From Aliiroseovarius sediminis (GTDB taxonomy: Bacteria; Pseudomonadota; Alphaproteobacteria; Rhodobacterales; Rhodobacteraceae), in NCBI RefSeq assembly GCF_022678485.1, contig NZ_JALBYP010000018.1, forward strand, positions 124,001-188,000: 64,000 nt of DNA, in the 5' to 3' direction. Under the pieces are notes generated by a model. That model had not been told where the DNA came from and ran no database searches. It was given only the letters and a program-made list of their open reading frames with translations. Made by a program: the position numbers and the translations under genes. Below are positions 35,963-45,641 of the stretch, in pieces. How positions within the stretch are numbered: the stretch's first letter is position 1; each line of letters begins with the position of its first letter.

Positions 35963-37506
35963 TGAACAACCTGCTTTCCATCATCACCTTCCTGCCGCTG
36001 GTTGCGGCGGTTATCCTTGCGCTATTTCTGCGCGGGGATGACGAAGCAGCCACCCGCAACGCCAAGTGGCTTGCGCTTGCGGCGACGTTGGCGACCTTCC
36101 TGTTCTCGCTTCTTCTTCTGACGGGGTTTGACTCCGCCAACACGGGCTTTCAGTTCGTGGAAGAGGGAAGCTGGATCATGGGCCTGAAATACAAGATGGG
36201 CGTCGACGGGATTTCGGTTCTGTTTGTGATGCTCACCACCTTCATGATGCCGCTGACCATCTGGGCAAGTTGGGGCGTCAAGTCCCGCGTGAAGGAATAC
36301 ATGATCGCCTTCCTGCTACTTGAAACGCTGATGCTGGGCGTCTTCATGGCGCTGGATCTGGTGCTGTTCTACCTGTTCTTCGAAGCAGGCCTGATCCCCA
36401 TGTTCCTGATCATCGGGATCTGGGGCGGGAAAGAGCGTATCTATGCCGCTTTCAAGTTCTTCCTTTATACCTTCCTCGGCTCAGTCCTGATGTTGGTCGC
36501 GATGGTCTACATGTATGTGGACGCAGGCACGACGGATATTCCGACGCTAATGACCCATTCGTTCGGGTCTGACACGTTCAGCATTTTGGGTATCCAGATT
36601 GTCGGCGGCGCACAGACGCTGATGTTTTTGGCCTTCTTCGCCAGCTTCGCGGTGAAAATGCCGATGTGGCCGGTGCACACCTGGTTGCCGGACGCACACG
36701 TTCAGGCACCGACTGCTGGTTCGGTCGTGCTGGCCGCGATCCTTTTGAAGATGGGCGGCTATGGCTTCCTGCGCTTCAGCTTGCCGATGTTCCCGGTTGG
36801 GTCGGACGTCATGGCGACTTTCGTTCTGTGGCTGTCAGTGATCGCCATCGTCTACACCTCGCTGGTGGCGCTGGTGCAAGAGGACATGAAGAAGCTGATT
36901 GCTTATTCATCGGTTGCGCATATGGGGTTCGTGACCGCTGGTATCTTTTCGCTGAACCAACAAGGTTTGGATGGGGCGATCTTCCAGATGCTCAGCCACG
37001 GCTTCATCTCGGGCGCGCTGTTTTTGTGTGTGGGCGTTATCTATGACCGCATGCACACCCGCGATATCGACGCCTATGGTGGTCTTGTGAACCGGATGCC
37101 GGCCTATGCGTTGATTTTCATGTTCTTCACTATGGCCAACGTGGGTCTTCCGGGTACGTCGGGCTTCGTGGGGGAATTCCTGACGATGGTAGGTATGTTC
37201 CAAGCCAACACTTGGGTCGCCTTGGTTGCCGCATCTGGTGTCATCTTCTCGGCGGCTTATGCGCTTTACCTGTATCGCCGCGTTGTCTTCGGCGATCTGA
37301 TCAAGGAAAGCTTGAAGTCAATTACCGATATGGACGCGCGCGAGAAGATGATCTTCGCACCACTGGTGTTCATGACCCTGCTGTTGGGCGTCTATCCAAG
37401 TCTTGTGACCGATCTGATCGGTCCCTCGGTCGAGGCCCTACTGACCAACTTCCACGCCGCCATTCCTGCCGAAGCTGCAGAGATGGCCCAGACCGCATCG
37501 CATTAA
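35962..37506 (+). CDS. nuoM: NADH-quinone oxidoreductase subunit M
   Basis: A 514-residue antiporter-like subunit (ND4 equivalent). Visible features are [17 protein letters not shown] (with the conserved membrane Glu), the lysine helix [23 protein letters not shown] and [15 protein letters not shown]. About 14 helices are predicted. It overlaps nuoL by one base and precedes nuoN by 12 bases. Confidence 0.97.
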   Translation: MNNLLSIITFLPLVAAVILALFLRGDDEAATRNAKWLALAATLATFLFSLLLLTGFDSANTGFQFVEEGSWIMGLKYKMGVDGISVLFVMLTTFMMPLTIWASWGVKSRVKEYMIAFLLLETLMLGVFMALDLVLFYLFFEAGLIPMFLIIGIWGGKERIYAAFKFFLYTFLGSVLMLVAMVYMYVDAGTTDIPTLMTHSFGSDTFSILGIQIVGGAQTLMFLAFFASFAVKMPMWPVHTWLPDAHVQAPTAGSVVLAAILLKMGGYGFLRFSLPMFPVGSDVMATFVLWLSVIAIVYTSLVALVQEDMKKLIAYSSVAHMGFVTAGIFSLNQQGLDGAIFQMLSHGFISGALFLCVGVIYDRMHTRDIDAYGGLVNRMPAYALIFMFFTMANVGLPGTSGFVGEFLTMVGMFQANTWVALVAASGVIFSAAYALYLYRRVVFGDLIKESLKSITDMDAREKMIFAPLVFMTLLLGVYPSLVTDLIGPSVEALLTNFHAAIPAEAAEMAQTASH

Positions 37507-37518
37507 GGGAGAGCACAG

Positions 37519-38955
37519 ATGAGCTCTGTTTATATTCAAACGGTTCTGCCCGAGCTGGCGCTGGCCATCTATGCGATGGTGGCGCTGCTGGGTGCGGTCT
37601 ATACTGGCAAGGATGCGCTGGCAAAACCGATCACCTGGATCACCGCAGCAGTGATGGTTGTGGTCGCGCTGGTGGTGGCCGGGGGCGATGGGTCCACCGC
37701 CGCCTTTGGTGGCATGTTCCTGGACGATGCCTATGCCCGCTTTGCCAAGGTCGCGATTCTGCTGTCCGCCGCCGCCGTTCTTGTGATGGGCGAGGCGACG
37801 ATGTCGCGACGCGGCCTTTTGCGGTTCGAGTATCCGATCCTTGTGACGCTTTGCACCGTCGGCATGATGGTGATGGTGTCCGCAGGCGATCTGATGACCC
37901 TATACATGGGGCTGGAGCTTCAGTCGCTGTCGCTTTACGTCATGGCGTCCTCGAACCGTGATAGCGTGAAGTCGACCGAGGCCGGTCTGAAGTATTTCGT
38001 GCTGGGCGCGCTTAGCTCGGGTTTGTTGCTTTACGGCGCGTCGCTGACCTATGGCTATGCCGGCACGACCCTGTTTTCCGAGATCATCCAGGCGGCCAAT
38101 GACGGCCGGGTGGGGCTTGGCATGTTGATCGGTCTGGTTTTCGTGACCGCCGGTCTGGCCTTCAAGGTTTCGGCTGTGCCGTTCCATATGTGGACGCCGG
38201 ACGTCTATGAAGGCGCGCCGACCCCTGTGACGGCCTTCTTTGCCAGCGCACCAAAGCTGGCAGCGATGGGCCTGTTGGGTCGCATCCTGTTTGACGCCTA
38301 TGGTGGGGCCATTGCCGACTGGCAACAGATCATCGCGTTTCTGGCCTTTCTGTCCATGTTCGTTGGCGCAATTGCGGCGATCGGTCAGACCAATATCAAG
38401 CGTCTGATGGCCTTCTCGTCGATCACGCATATGGGCTTTGCGCTTCTGGGCTTGGCTGCGGGCACCGCTTATGGTGTGCAGGCAATGCTGCTATATATGG
38501 CGGTCTATCTTGCGATGAATATCGGCACCTTCGCTTTCATCATGTCGATGGAGCGTGATGGCCGCCCGGTCACGGATATTGCGTCCCTGAACCAATTTGC
38601 CACAACTGACAAGCTGAAGGCGCTGGCGATGCTGGTTCTTCTGTTCTCGTTGGCCGGTGTGCCGCCAATGCTGGGCTTTTTTGCCAAATACGGCGTTCTG
38701 ATCGCCGCTGTTCAGGCGGATTTGACCTGGCTGGCTGTGGCCGGTGTTGTGGCGTCGGTGATCGCGGCGTTTTATTATCTGCGCATCGTTTACTATATGT
38801 ATTTCGGAGATGAGGGCGAAGGGATCGAAGTCAACATGTCGCCCGCCGCTTGGGTTGCGCTGGTCGGTTCGGCAGCAATTGTCGTTCTGGGTATCGTGAA
38901 CTTCTTCGGCATTGAAACCGCCGCCGCTGCGGCTGCTGAAGCCCTTGTCAAATAA
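37519..38955 (+). CDS. nuoN: NADH-quinone oxidoreductase subunit N
   Basis: A 478-residue antiporter-like subunit (ND2 equivalent). Conserved parts are [58 protein letters not shown] and [14 protein letters not shown]. The start ATG follows GGGAGAGCACAG. It completes the 14-subunit set. birA begins within five bases of its stop, so the operon continues. Confidence 0.97.
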   Translation: MSSVYIQTVLPELALAIYAMVALLGAVYTGKDALAKPITWITAAVMVVVALVVAGGDGSTAAFGGMFLDDAYARFAKVAILLSAAAVLVMGEATMSRRGLLRFEYPILVTLCTVGMMVMVSAGDLMTLYMGLELQSLSLYVMASSNRDSVKSTEAGLKYFVLGALSSGLLLYGASLTYGYAGTTLFSEIIQAANDGRVGLGMLIGLVFVTAGLAFKVSAVPFHMWTPDVYEGAPTPVTAFFASAPKLAAMGLLGRILFDAYGGAIADWQQIIAFLAFLSMFVGAIAAIGQTNIKRLMAFSSITHMGFALLGLAAGTAYGVQAMLLYMAVYLAMNIGTFAFIMSMERDGRPVTDIASLNQFATTDKLKALAMLVLLFSLAGVPPMLGFFAKYGVLIAAVQADLTWLAVAGVVASVIAAFYYLRIVYYMYFGDEGEGIEVNMSPAAWVALVGSAAIVVLGIVNFFGIETAAAAAAEALVK

Positions 38956-38959
38956 GGTC

Positions 38960-39709
38960 GTGCCAACCTGGCCCAAAGGCGTGGAAAAACGCGTTCTGGA
39001 TCAGGTCGACAGCACCAATGAAGAGGCCCGGCGCATCGCGTCGGGTCTATTGGGTCCGACATGGATCATGGCTCACCGGCAGACCAGCGGTCGCGGACGG
39101 CGGGGCAGGGCTTGGGTGGACCCCACCGGAAACTTTGCCGCCACGGTGGTCATGCGCCCGACCGAACCGCCCGCACAGGTGGCGCTCAGAAGTTTTGTGG
39201 CCTCACTAGCACTTTTCGATGCCTTTGCGATGGCGACCGGACGCGGCGATGCTTTTGCGCTGAAATGGCCTAATGATGTGCTGTTGAACGAGGGGAAAGT
39301 CGCAGGCATTCTTCTGGAAAGCAGCGGGCTGGGAACCAAGGTCGGGCATTTGGCCGTCGGCATAGGTGTGAACCTGATCGACGCCCCGCCCGGCACAACT
39401 GTCGAAGCCGCGGCAACGCCGCCGGTCAGCCTGGCAGCTGAGACCGGGGTTGTGCTGGAGCCCGAAACCTTTTTGAACCTGCTAGCCCCCGCCTATGCCC
39501 GGCACGAAGCGACCTTTACCACCTACGGTTTTGCACCCATTCGCGAAGCGTGGCTGGCCCGCGCTGCCCGGCTGGGGCAGACCATCACCGCGCGCACCAC
39601 CCGCCATGAATATGTCGGACGGTTTGACACGGTGGACGCGGACGGCAACCTTGTTCTATCAACAGCCACATCCCGCGAGGTGATCCCCGCGGCCGAGATC
39701 TTTTTCTGA
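38960..39709 (+). CDS. birA: Biotin-[acetyl-CoA-carboxylase] ligase
   Basis: A 249-residue class I biotin protein ligase without the N-terminal DNA-binding domain of E. coli BirA, so it is an enzyme only. The order is STNEEARR, the biotin/ATP loop QTSGRGRRGRAW, the LKWPNDVLLNEGKVAGILLE core and a small C-terminal SH3-like domain with VDADGNLVLST. A GTG at 38960 gives the normal length; no ATG is near, and its Shine-Dalgarno (AAGG) is close. It would biotinylate MccA at Lys606 and other carboxylases. It lies at the nuo operon's end, as is common in this order. Confidence 0.9.
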   Translation: MPTWPKGVEKRVLDQVDSTNEEARRIASGLLGPTWIMAHRQTSGRGRRGRAWVDPTGNFAATVVMRPTEPPAQVALRSFVASLALFDAFAMATGRGDAFALKWPNDVLLNEGKVAGILLESSGLGTKVGHLAVGIGVNLIDAPPGTTVEAAATPPVSLAAETGVVLEPETFLNLLAPAYARHEATFTTYGFAPIREAWLARAARLGQTITARTTRHEYVGRFDTVDADGNLVLSTATSREVIPAAEIFF

Positions 39710-39720
39710 GAGGGGACCAG

Positions 39721-40500
39721 ATGCTTTTGGCAATCGACGCTGGCAACACGAACACCGCATTCTCGATTTGGGATGGTGAGAAGTTTTTGTGCACGATGCG
39801 GACCTCGACCCACCATGCGCGCACGGCGGACGCCTATTTCACCTGGTTCGCGACCCTGATCAATCATTATGGGATCGAGCCGAATATTACCGGCGTGGTC
39901 GTCAGTTCCACCGTGCCGCGCGTTGTTTGGAATCTGCGCGTCTTTGCGGACCGATTTTTCGATTGCCGTCCGCTGGTGGTTGGCAAACCCGACTGCCTTC
40001 TGCCAGTGGCGCCGCGCATTGATCTGGGTACTGTGGCCGGCCCCGACAGGTTGGCCAATGCCGTTGCGACCCACGCTCGCCACGGGGGGGATTCAATGGT
40101 TGTCGATTTCGGCACCGCCACAAACATCGATGTCGTGGCCCATGATGGCGCCTATATCGGCGGTGTAATCGCGCCCGGCGTGAACCTCTCGCTTGAGGCG
40201 CTGCACCAGGGCGCGGCGGCGCTGCCGCATGTGGACGTGACCCAGCCTGACAAGGTGATCGGCACCAATACGGTCGGCTGCATTCAGTCGGGCATCTTTT
40301 GGGGCTACGTCAGCCTTGTGAAGGGGCTTGTGCAGCGGGTGAAAGATGAATACGGCCTGCCGATGAAAGTCGTCGGGACCGGTGGCCTTGCCCCATTGTT
40401 TGAGCAGGGCGACCATCTTTATGACGTAATTGACCACGACCTGACCATGCACGGTCTGGTCCACATTTATGAATACAACAAGGAACAGGGCAACATATGA
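39721..40500 (+). CDS. coaX: Type III pantothenate kinase
   Basis: A 259-residue ASKHA-fold kinase that phosphorylates pantothenate in the first step of coenzyme A synthesis. Motifs are the N-terminal phosphate loop AIDAGNTNTAFSIWDG, the GPDRLANAVA segment with its catalytic Asp, DFGTATNIDVV and the adenosine motif VVGTGGLAPLF. A good AGAGGGGACCAG precedes the ATG. The stop overlaps the rnj ATG (ATGA). Confidence 0.95.
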   Translation: MLLAIDAGNTNTAFSIWDGEKFLCTMRTSTHHARTADAYFTWFATLINHYGIEPNITGVVVSSTVPRVVWNLRVFADRFFDCRPLVVGKPDCLLPVAPRIDLGTVAGPDRLANAVATHARHGGDSMVVDFGTATNIDVVAHDGAYIGGVIAPGVNLSLEALHQGAAALPHVDVTQPDKVIGTNTVGCIQSGIFWGYVSLVKGLVQRVKDEYGLPMKVVGTGGLAPLFEQGDHLYDVIDHDLTMHGLVHIYEYNKEQGNI

Positions 40501-42158
40501 CCGCTGATCGTCTGATTTACCTCCCATTGGGGGGCGCCGGCGAGATCGGCATGAACGCCTATGTCTATGGCTATGGCAAGCCGGGTAAGGAACGTCTTAT
40601 CCTTGTTGATCTGGGTGTCACCTTTCCCGATATGGACACTTCGCCGGGTGTGAACCTCATCATGCCGGACGTTACTTGGCTGGCTGACAACGCCGACCGG
40701 TTAGAGGCGATTTTCATCACTCACGCCCACGAAGATCACGTGGGCGCCATCGGGCGGCTTTATCCCCGGCTGAAGGCGCCGATCCATGCGCGCCCCTTCA
40801 CCCGCTATCATGCGCAGCGCAAGATGGAGGAGGCAGGCCAGGTGCCCGAGGCTGTGATTGCCGCCGATGTCTTCCCGAAGATGATTGAAGCCGGGCCCTT
40901 CAAGGTTGGTTTCTTACCGCTGAGCCACTCGATCCCGGAGAGCGCGGGGTTGGTGATCGACACACCCGCTGGGCGCGTCGTGCATACGGGTGATTTCAAG
41001 CTGGACGAAACGCCGGTGCTGGGCGATCCGTTTGACGAGGCGCTGTGGCGCGAGGTCGCCGCGCCAGGGGTCAAAGCTCTGGTTTGCGATTCCACCAACG
41101 TATTTTCAACCCATCCCGGCCGATCCGAGGCCGAGGTCGGCCCGGAACTGGTGACGTTGATTAAAGATGCGCCGCATATGGTGGTGGCGACCACCTTTGC
41201 TTCGAACGTAGCGCGGGTAAAGCAGCTTGCAGATGCCGGTAAGGCGGCGGGCCGCTCTGTCTGTCTTTTGGGTCGTGCTATGCGCCGGATGATCCAAGCC
41301 GGTGTGGAAACGGGCGTTCTGGTGGATTTCCCGACGACCGTCACGGTGGAAGATGCCCGCGATATTCCGCGTGAAAACCTGATGCTGATCGTGACTGGTA
41401 GCCAAGGCGAACGGCGTGCCGCGTCGGCGCAACTCGCGCGTGGCAAATATTTGGGGATGTCGATGGCAGAAGGGGATATGTTCCTGTTCTCGTCCAAGAC
41501 CATTCCGGGCAACGAACGTGGCGTGATCCGCATCATGAACGCGTTTTCCGAGATGGGTGTTGATATCGTGGCCGAAAATGATCGCTATCACGTGTCAGGT
41601 CACGCCAACCGGCCCGATCTTCAACGGGCGCATGATATAATCGACCCCAAGATGGTCATCCCGATGCATGGCGAACACCGCCACTTGCGCGAACACGCAA
41701 AGATTGCGGAAGAGTGCGGACGCAGGTCCTTGGTTGTGGTGAACGGCGCCGTGTGTGATCTGACCGGCGATACTCCCCACGTGGTCGAACATGTCGAGGC
41801 CGACCGCGTCTATCTGGATGGCGATATCCTGATCGGGGCGCTGGACGGTGTGGTGCGCGACCGCATCCGCCTTGCCCTGAACGGCCATGTCATCGTTAAC
41901 GTGATCGTCGAGGGTGACGAGCCGCTGGGCGATCCATGGGTCGAGCTTATGGGCCTGCCAGAAACTGGTTCATCAAAAGCACCGCTGGTTGATGTGCTGG
42001 AGGAGGATCTGGGCCAGTTCCTGATGCGCGCCGGGCGAAAAACACTGCGTGACGATGACAAGATCGGCGAAGAACTTAAACGGATCGCGCGCAAAACGGC
42101 CAATGATGAGATCGGGCGCAAACCCGAAGTCACTGTTGTGGTTAGCCGTTTGGAATAA
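40497..42158 (+). CDS. rnj: Ribonuclease J
   Basis: A 553-residue metallo-beta-lactamase/beta-CASP ribonuclease with 5'-3' exo- and endonuclease activity in rRNA maturation and mRNA decay. It has the zinc motif ITHAHEDHVGAIG, HTGDFKLDE, the beta-CASP signature CLLGRAMRRMI, the GSQGERRAA motif and HAHE-like IPMHGEHRHL. Length matches alphaproteobacterial RNase J. It is the last gene before a strong bidirectional terminator, closing a same-strand run that began at nuoA. Confidence 0.95.
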   Translation: MTADRLIYLPLGGAGEIGMNAYVYGYGKPGKERLILVDLGVTFPDMDTSPGVNLIMPDVTWLADNADRLEAIFITHAHEDHVGAIGRLYPRLKAPIHARPFTRYHAQRKMEEAGQVPEAVIAADVFPKMIEAGPFKVGFLPLSHSIPESAGLVIDTPAGRVVHTGDFKLDETPVLGDPFDEALWREVAAPGVKALVCDSTNVFSTHPGRSEAEVGPELVTLIKDAPHMVVATTFASNVARVKQLADAGKAAGRSVCLLGRAMRRMIQAGVETGVLVDFPTTVTVEDARDIPRENLMLIVTGSQGERRAASAQLARGKYLGMSMAEGDMFLFSSKTIPGNERGVIRIMNAFSEMGVDIVAENDRYHVSGHANRPDLQRAHDIIDPKMVIPMHGEHRHLREHAKIAEECGRRSLVVVNGAVCDLTGDTPHVVEHVEADRVYLDGDILIGALDGVVRDRIRLALNGHVIVNVIVEGDEPLGDPWVELMGLPETGSSKAPLVDVLEEDLGQFLMRAGRKTLRDDDKIGEELKRIARKTANDEIGRKPEVTVVVSRLE

Positions 42159-42213
42159 GGGGCCGCGCTGCGCGCGCCGGCCTCTGGCGGGGATATTTCT
42201 GGCCAGAGGAAGG
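42159..42213 (+). repeat. Rhodobacterales-type intergenic element, copy C
   Basis: This directly follows the rnj stop: a GC-rich stretch (GGGGCCGCGCTGCGCGC), then CCTCTGGC and GCCAGAGG (42181-42188 and 42202-42209) forming a perfect 8-base inverted repeat around GGGGATATTTCT. It shares the GGATATTT and GGCCAGA blocks with copies A and B. Confidence 0.55.
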
Positions 42214-42230
42214 ACGGTTGGTTCATAAGA

Positions 42231-42258
42231 AAAGCCCGCAAGCAGTGCTGCGGGCTTT
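42231..42258. terminator. Bidirectional rho-independent terminator between rnj and the DEAD-box helicase
   Basis: A perfect 10-base stem AAAGCCCGCA/TGCGGGCTTT with an 8-base loop, A-rich on the left and T-rich on the right. It can therefore stop transcription from both rnj and the convergent helicase gene. Confidence 0.85.
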
Positions 42259-42275
42259 CTGTTATGTGAAGCGTT

Positions 42276-43688
42276 TTAGCCGGTGCGGCGTTCGGCAAAG
42301 CTTTTTGCGATGAAGTCGGGCAGATGGTCGCCCATGCCGACGGTCTGTTTGTTGTCGTGGCGTCCGCCGCGTTGCCCGCGCCCGGACTTTTCTTGCGCTG
42401 ATTTCTGGTCCTTTTGCGGCTTTTTTTCAGCGTCATCGCGTGGTTTAGCGGATTGTTCGTCCTTGGGTTTGCGCTCGCGTTTGGGGGCGACGTCCTGTTG
42501 TTCCTCGTCGTCTTTTTTCCGGCCGCGCGCAGGTTTGTCAGGCAGCGGGCTTTCGACGCGCGGGATCTTGCCATCAATCAGGCGTTCGACGGCGTCCAGA
42601 TTCTTTTCATCTCGCGGCTCGCAGATCATGATTGCTTTGCCGTCGCGTCCAGCCCGACCTGTCCGGCCAATACGGTGAACATAGTCTTCGGCGTGGCCAG
42701 GCACATCATAGTTGAATACGTGACTTACATTCGGAATGTCGAGCCCACGGGCCGCGACATCGGAAGCACATAGGAACCGAAGTGTTCCGGCGCGAAAGCC
42801 GTCCAGTACTTCGGTTCGTTTGGACTGCTCCAGATCGCCATGGATCGGCGCGGCATCATAGCCGTGTTTCGCAAGCGATTTTGCAGTGATATCAACGTCG
42901 GTCTTGCGGTTGCAGAAGATGATCGCGTTGGTGCAGGCGTCGCCTTCGCGGTCGATCAGAGCGCGCAGCAAATTGCGTTTTTCCGATGCGGCACGGTCCC
43001 GGCGCGAGGCTTTGAACATGCACAATTCCTGAGTGATCGTCTCGGACGCTGTGGCTTGGCGCGCGACTTCGATCCTGACGGGGTTTGAAAGGAAGGTGTT
43101 GGTGATCCGCTCGATTTCGGGCGCCATGGTGGCCGAGAAGAACAGGGTTTGCCGGGTGAAAGGGGTAAGCGAGAAAATCTTCTCGATATCAGGGATGAAC
43201 CCCATGTCGAGCATACGGTCGGCTTCGTCCACCACCATGATCTGCACACCAGTAAGCAGCAGCTTACCACGTTCGAAATGGTCCAGCAGGCGGCCGGGGG
43301 TTGCGATCAGCACATCAACACCGCGGTCGATCGCCTGATCCTGTTCCTTGAAGCTGACACCGCCGATCAGAAGCGCTTTGGTCAGTTTGACGTGTTTGGC
43401 ATAGGTGTCAAAGTTTTCCGCCACCTGCGCGGCCAATTCCCGCGTAGGGCATAGCACCAGTGATCGCGGCATGCGCGCCCGTGCACGGCCGCGCGCAAGG
43501 GCGGTAATCATTGGCAGGGTGAAGCTGGCGGTTTTGCCGGTGCCGGTCTGGGCGATACCCAGCACATCGCGCCCTTCAAGCGCGGGCGGGATGGCGCCTT
43601 CCTGAATAGGGGTGGGGCTGGTGTAGCCGGTTTCTTCAACGGCTTTCAGCACTTTAGGGCTGAGCTTTAGGTCAGAAAATTTAATCAT
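42276..43688 (-). CDS. DEAD-box ATP-dependent RNA helicase (RhlE-like)
   Basis: A 470-residue RNA helicase with all core motifs: Q motif TPIQEGAIPPALEG, Walker A AQTGTGKT, motif Ia PTRELAAQ, the DEAD box VVDEADRMLD, SAT (FFSATM), ARGLDIPNV and HRIGRTGRAG. The C-terminal 90 residues are a Lys/Asp/Arg-rich disordered tail (RGRKKDDEEQQ and RGQRGGRHDNK) suited to RNA binding. It likely acts in ribosome assembly or mRNA decay, especially in the cold. The start codon is preceded by an AGGA that is locked in a hairpin. The gene ends at the bidirectional terminator. Confidence 0.9.
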   Translation of the reverse strand: MIKFSDLKLSPKVLKAVEETGYTSPTPIQEGAIPPALEGRDVLGIAQTGTGKTASFTLPMITALARGRARARMPRSLVLCPTRELAAQVAENFDTYAKHVKLTKALLIGGVSFKEQDQAIDRGVDVLIATPGRLLDHFERGKLLLTGVQIMVVDEADRMLDMGFIPDIEKIFSLTPFTRQTLFFSATMAPEIERITNTFLSNPVRIEVARQATASETITQELCMFKASRRDRAASEKRNLLRALIDREGDACTNAIIFCNRKTDVDITAKSLAKHGYDAAPIHGDLEQSKRTEVLDGFRAGTLRFLCASDVAARGLDIPNVSHVFNYDVPGHAEDYVHRIGRTGRAGRDGKAIMICEPRDEKNLDAVERLIDGKIPRVESPLPDKPARGRKKDDEEQQDVAPKRERKPKDEQSAKPRDDAEKKPQKDQKSAQEKSGRGQRGGRHDNKQTVGMGDHLPDFIAKSFAERRTG

Positions 43689-43690
43689 GC

Positions 43691-43710
43691 ATGTCCTGTT
43701 TCACGGACAT
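43691..43710 (-). promoter_or_regulatory. Hairpin sequestering the helicase Shine-Dalgarno
   Basis: In the mRNA (minus strand), AUGUCC pairs perfectly with GGACAU across an 8-base loop. The right arm includes the GGA of the likely ribosome binding site, five bases before the AUG. This could make translation temperature- or helicase-dependent. The only supporting evidence is the pairing itself. Confidence 0.4.
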
Positions 43711-43913
43711 CTTCGCCCGTGCGGATGGGAAGGGAAGGCCCGTATGGCCGGTGCGCAAATATAACGCCCCTTCAATATCCTCTTGAGGTAAAGAAAAATG
43801 GGGGCGTGGTCAACAACATGGGTGAGTTTGTGAACAATCCTGCACTCGTATTGCCGTTGTTGAGCGGTTAGACCGACATATGTCGCCTTCCGGCCCAGCC
43901 TCTGCATCACCAT

Positions 43914-45521
43914 TCAGACCATCATTTCCTTCGTCGCAGCCAATCTTAATGTTGGATAATCACGTTCAATACGGTCGATATCCCATTGAAGTCTGGTCAG
44001 AAATACGGGATCTCCGTCATTGTCATGGGCGATGTGCTGCTTGTTCGCTTCGACCAGTTTTTCGACTTCGGGTTTGTCGCCGATGATCCAGCGGGCCGAG
44101 GTGAATTGTGACGCCTCAAACCGCACGGGCAGGCCATATTCCAACTCGATCCGGCTGGCGAGCACTTCGAACTGAAGTGCGCCGACAACGCCGACGATGA
44201 AACCTGACCCAATATTGGGCTTGAACACCTTGGCTGCGCCTTCCTCGGCGAACTGCATCAGGGCTTTTTCAAGATGTTTGGCTTTCATCGGATCGCCTGC
44301 ACGGACAACTTGCAGAAGCTCAGGTGCGAAAGACGGGATGCCAGTGGCACGGATCAACTCACCTTCAGTCAAGGTATCGCCAATCCGCAACTGGCCGTGG
44401 TTGGGGATGCCGATAATGTCGCCCGCCCAGGCCTCCTCTGCCAGTTCGCGGTCTGAGGCAAGGAACAAGACCGGGTTTGACACAGCCATCGGTTTTTTCG
44501 TGCGGACATGGGTCAGCTTCATGCCCCGTGTGAAGTGGCCCGACGCCAGCCGCATGAACGCAACGCGGTCGCGGTGTTTGGGGTCCATGTTGGCCTGCAC
44601 CTTGAAGACGAAGCCTGCGACCTTCTTTTCTTCGGGCGCGATGGCGCGGGGGTTGGCTTGCTGTGGCTGTGGTTCGGGGCCATAATCCGCAATGCCCTGC
44701 ATCAACTCTTGCACGCCAAACGAATTGATCGCCGAGCCGAACCAGATCGGGGTCATGTGGCCTTCCAGAACGGACTGAGGGTCGAGGGTCGGCAGCAATT
44801 CGCGCGCCATTTCGACCTCTTCCAAGAACTTTCCAAGCAGGTGTTCGGGGACGTGTTCGGCCAGTTTGGGGTCGTCCAGGCCGTTGATCTCGATCGTTTC
44901 GGCCACCACGTTGCGGTCGGCGCGGTCCATCAGTTCCAACCGGTCGTTCAGCAGGTCATAACAGCCCAGGAAATCGCGACCCACACCGATAGGCCAACTG
45001 GCGGGCGTAACGTCAATGGCAAGGTTTTCCTGAATTTCATCAATGATATCGAAGGTGTCCCGGCTTTCGCGGTCCATCTTGTTACAGAAGGTCAGGATGG
45101 GCAGATCGCGCAGGCGGCAGACCTCGAACAATTTCTGCGTCTGGCTTTCGACACCTTTCGCCCCGTCGATCACCATCACGGCGGCGTCCACGGCGGTCAA
45201 CGTACGATAGGTATCCTCGGAAAAGTCCGAGTGGCCGGGCGTGTCGACCAGATTGAAACGGTATTTTCCGAAATCGAACGACATGGCGGATGCCGAGACC
45301 GAGATGCCCCGATCCTGCTCCATCTTCATGAAGTCTGACCGCGTGCGTCGCGCTTCACCCTTGGCGCGCACCTGTCCGGCCATCTGGATGGCGCCGCCAT
45401 ACAACAGGAATTTCTCGGTCAGGGTCGTTTTGCCGGCGTCCGGGTGGCTGATGATCGCAAAGGTGCGACGGCGCGCAATCTCGGGCGGCAGTTCGGGGCG
45501 GTTTGATGCGGTGTCCAACAT
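43914..45521 (-). CDS. prfC: Peptide chain release factor 3
   Basis: A translational GTPase of 535 residues that recycles RF1/RF2 after termination. G-domain motifs are AIISHPDAGKTTLTEK (G1), DRGISV (G2), LVDTPGHSDFSED (G3) and TFCNKMDRE (G4). The RF3-specific C-terminal domains follow, with FVFKVQANMDPKHRDRVAF. The ATG at 45521 gives the usual N-terminus; its ribosome binding site is weak, and the open frame continues upstream without conserved sequence. It stands alone, upstream of the helicase on the same strand with 225 bases in between. Confidence 0.95.
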   Translation of the reverse strand: MLDTASNRPELPPEIARRRTFAIISHPDAGKTTLTEKFLLYGGAIQMAGQVRAKGEARRTRSDFMKMEQDRGISVSASAMSFDFGKYRFNLVDTPGHSDFSEDTYRTLTAVDAAVMVIDGAKGVESQTQKLFEVCRLRDLPILTFCNKMDRESRDTFDIIDEIQENLAIDVTPASWPIGVGRDFLGCYDLLNDRLELMDRADRNVVAETIEINGLDDPKLAEHVPEHLLGKFLEEVEMARELLPTLDPQSVLEGHMTPIWFGSAINSFGVQELMQGIADYGPEPQPQQANPRAIAPEEKKVAGFVFKVQANMDPKHRDRVAFMRLASGHFTRGMKLTHVRTKKPMAVSNPVLFLASDRELAEEAWAGDIIGIPNHGQLRIGDTLTEGELIRATGIPSFAPELLQVVRAGDPMKAKHLEKALMQFAEEGAAKVFKPNIGSGFIVGVVGALQFEVLASRIELEYGLPVRFEASQFTSARWIIGDKPEVEKLVEANKQHIAHDNDGDPVFLTRLQWDIDRIERDYPTLRLAATKEMMV

Positions 45522-45641
45522 GGAATGGCATATAGCGACGGGGGCGGGGCGGCGCAACAACGATGCGCTTCCCCTGTCGCGGCGCCCCTGCTAGGTCTGG
45601 ACCGAACTGAACACGGGTTGCCGGAAAAATAGGAGAGACTG

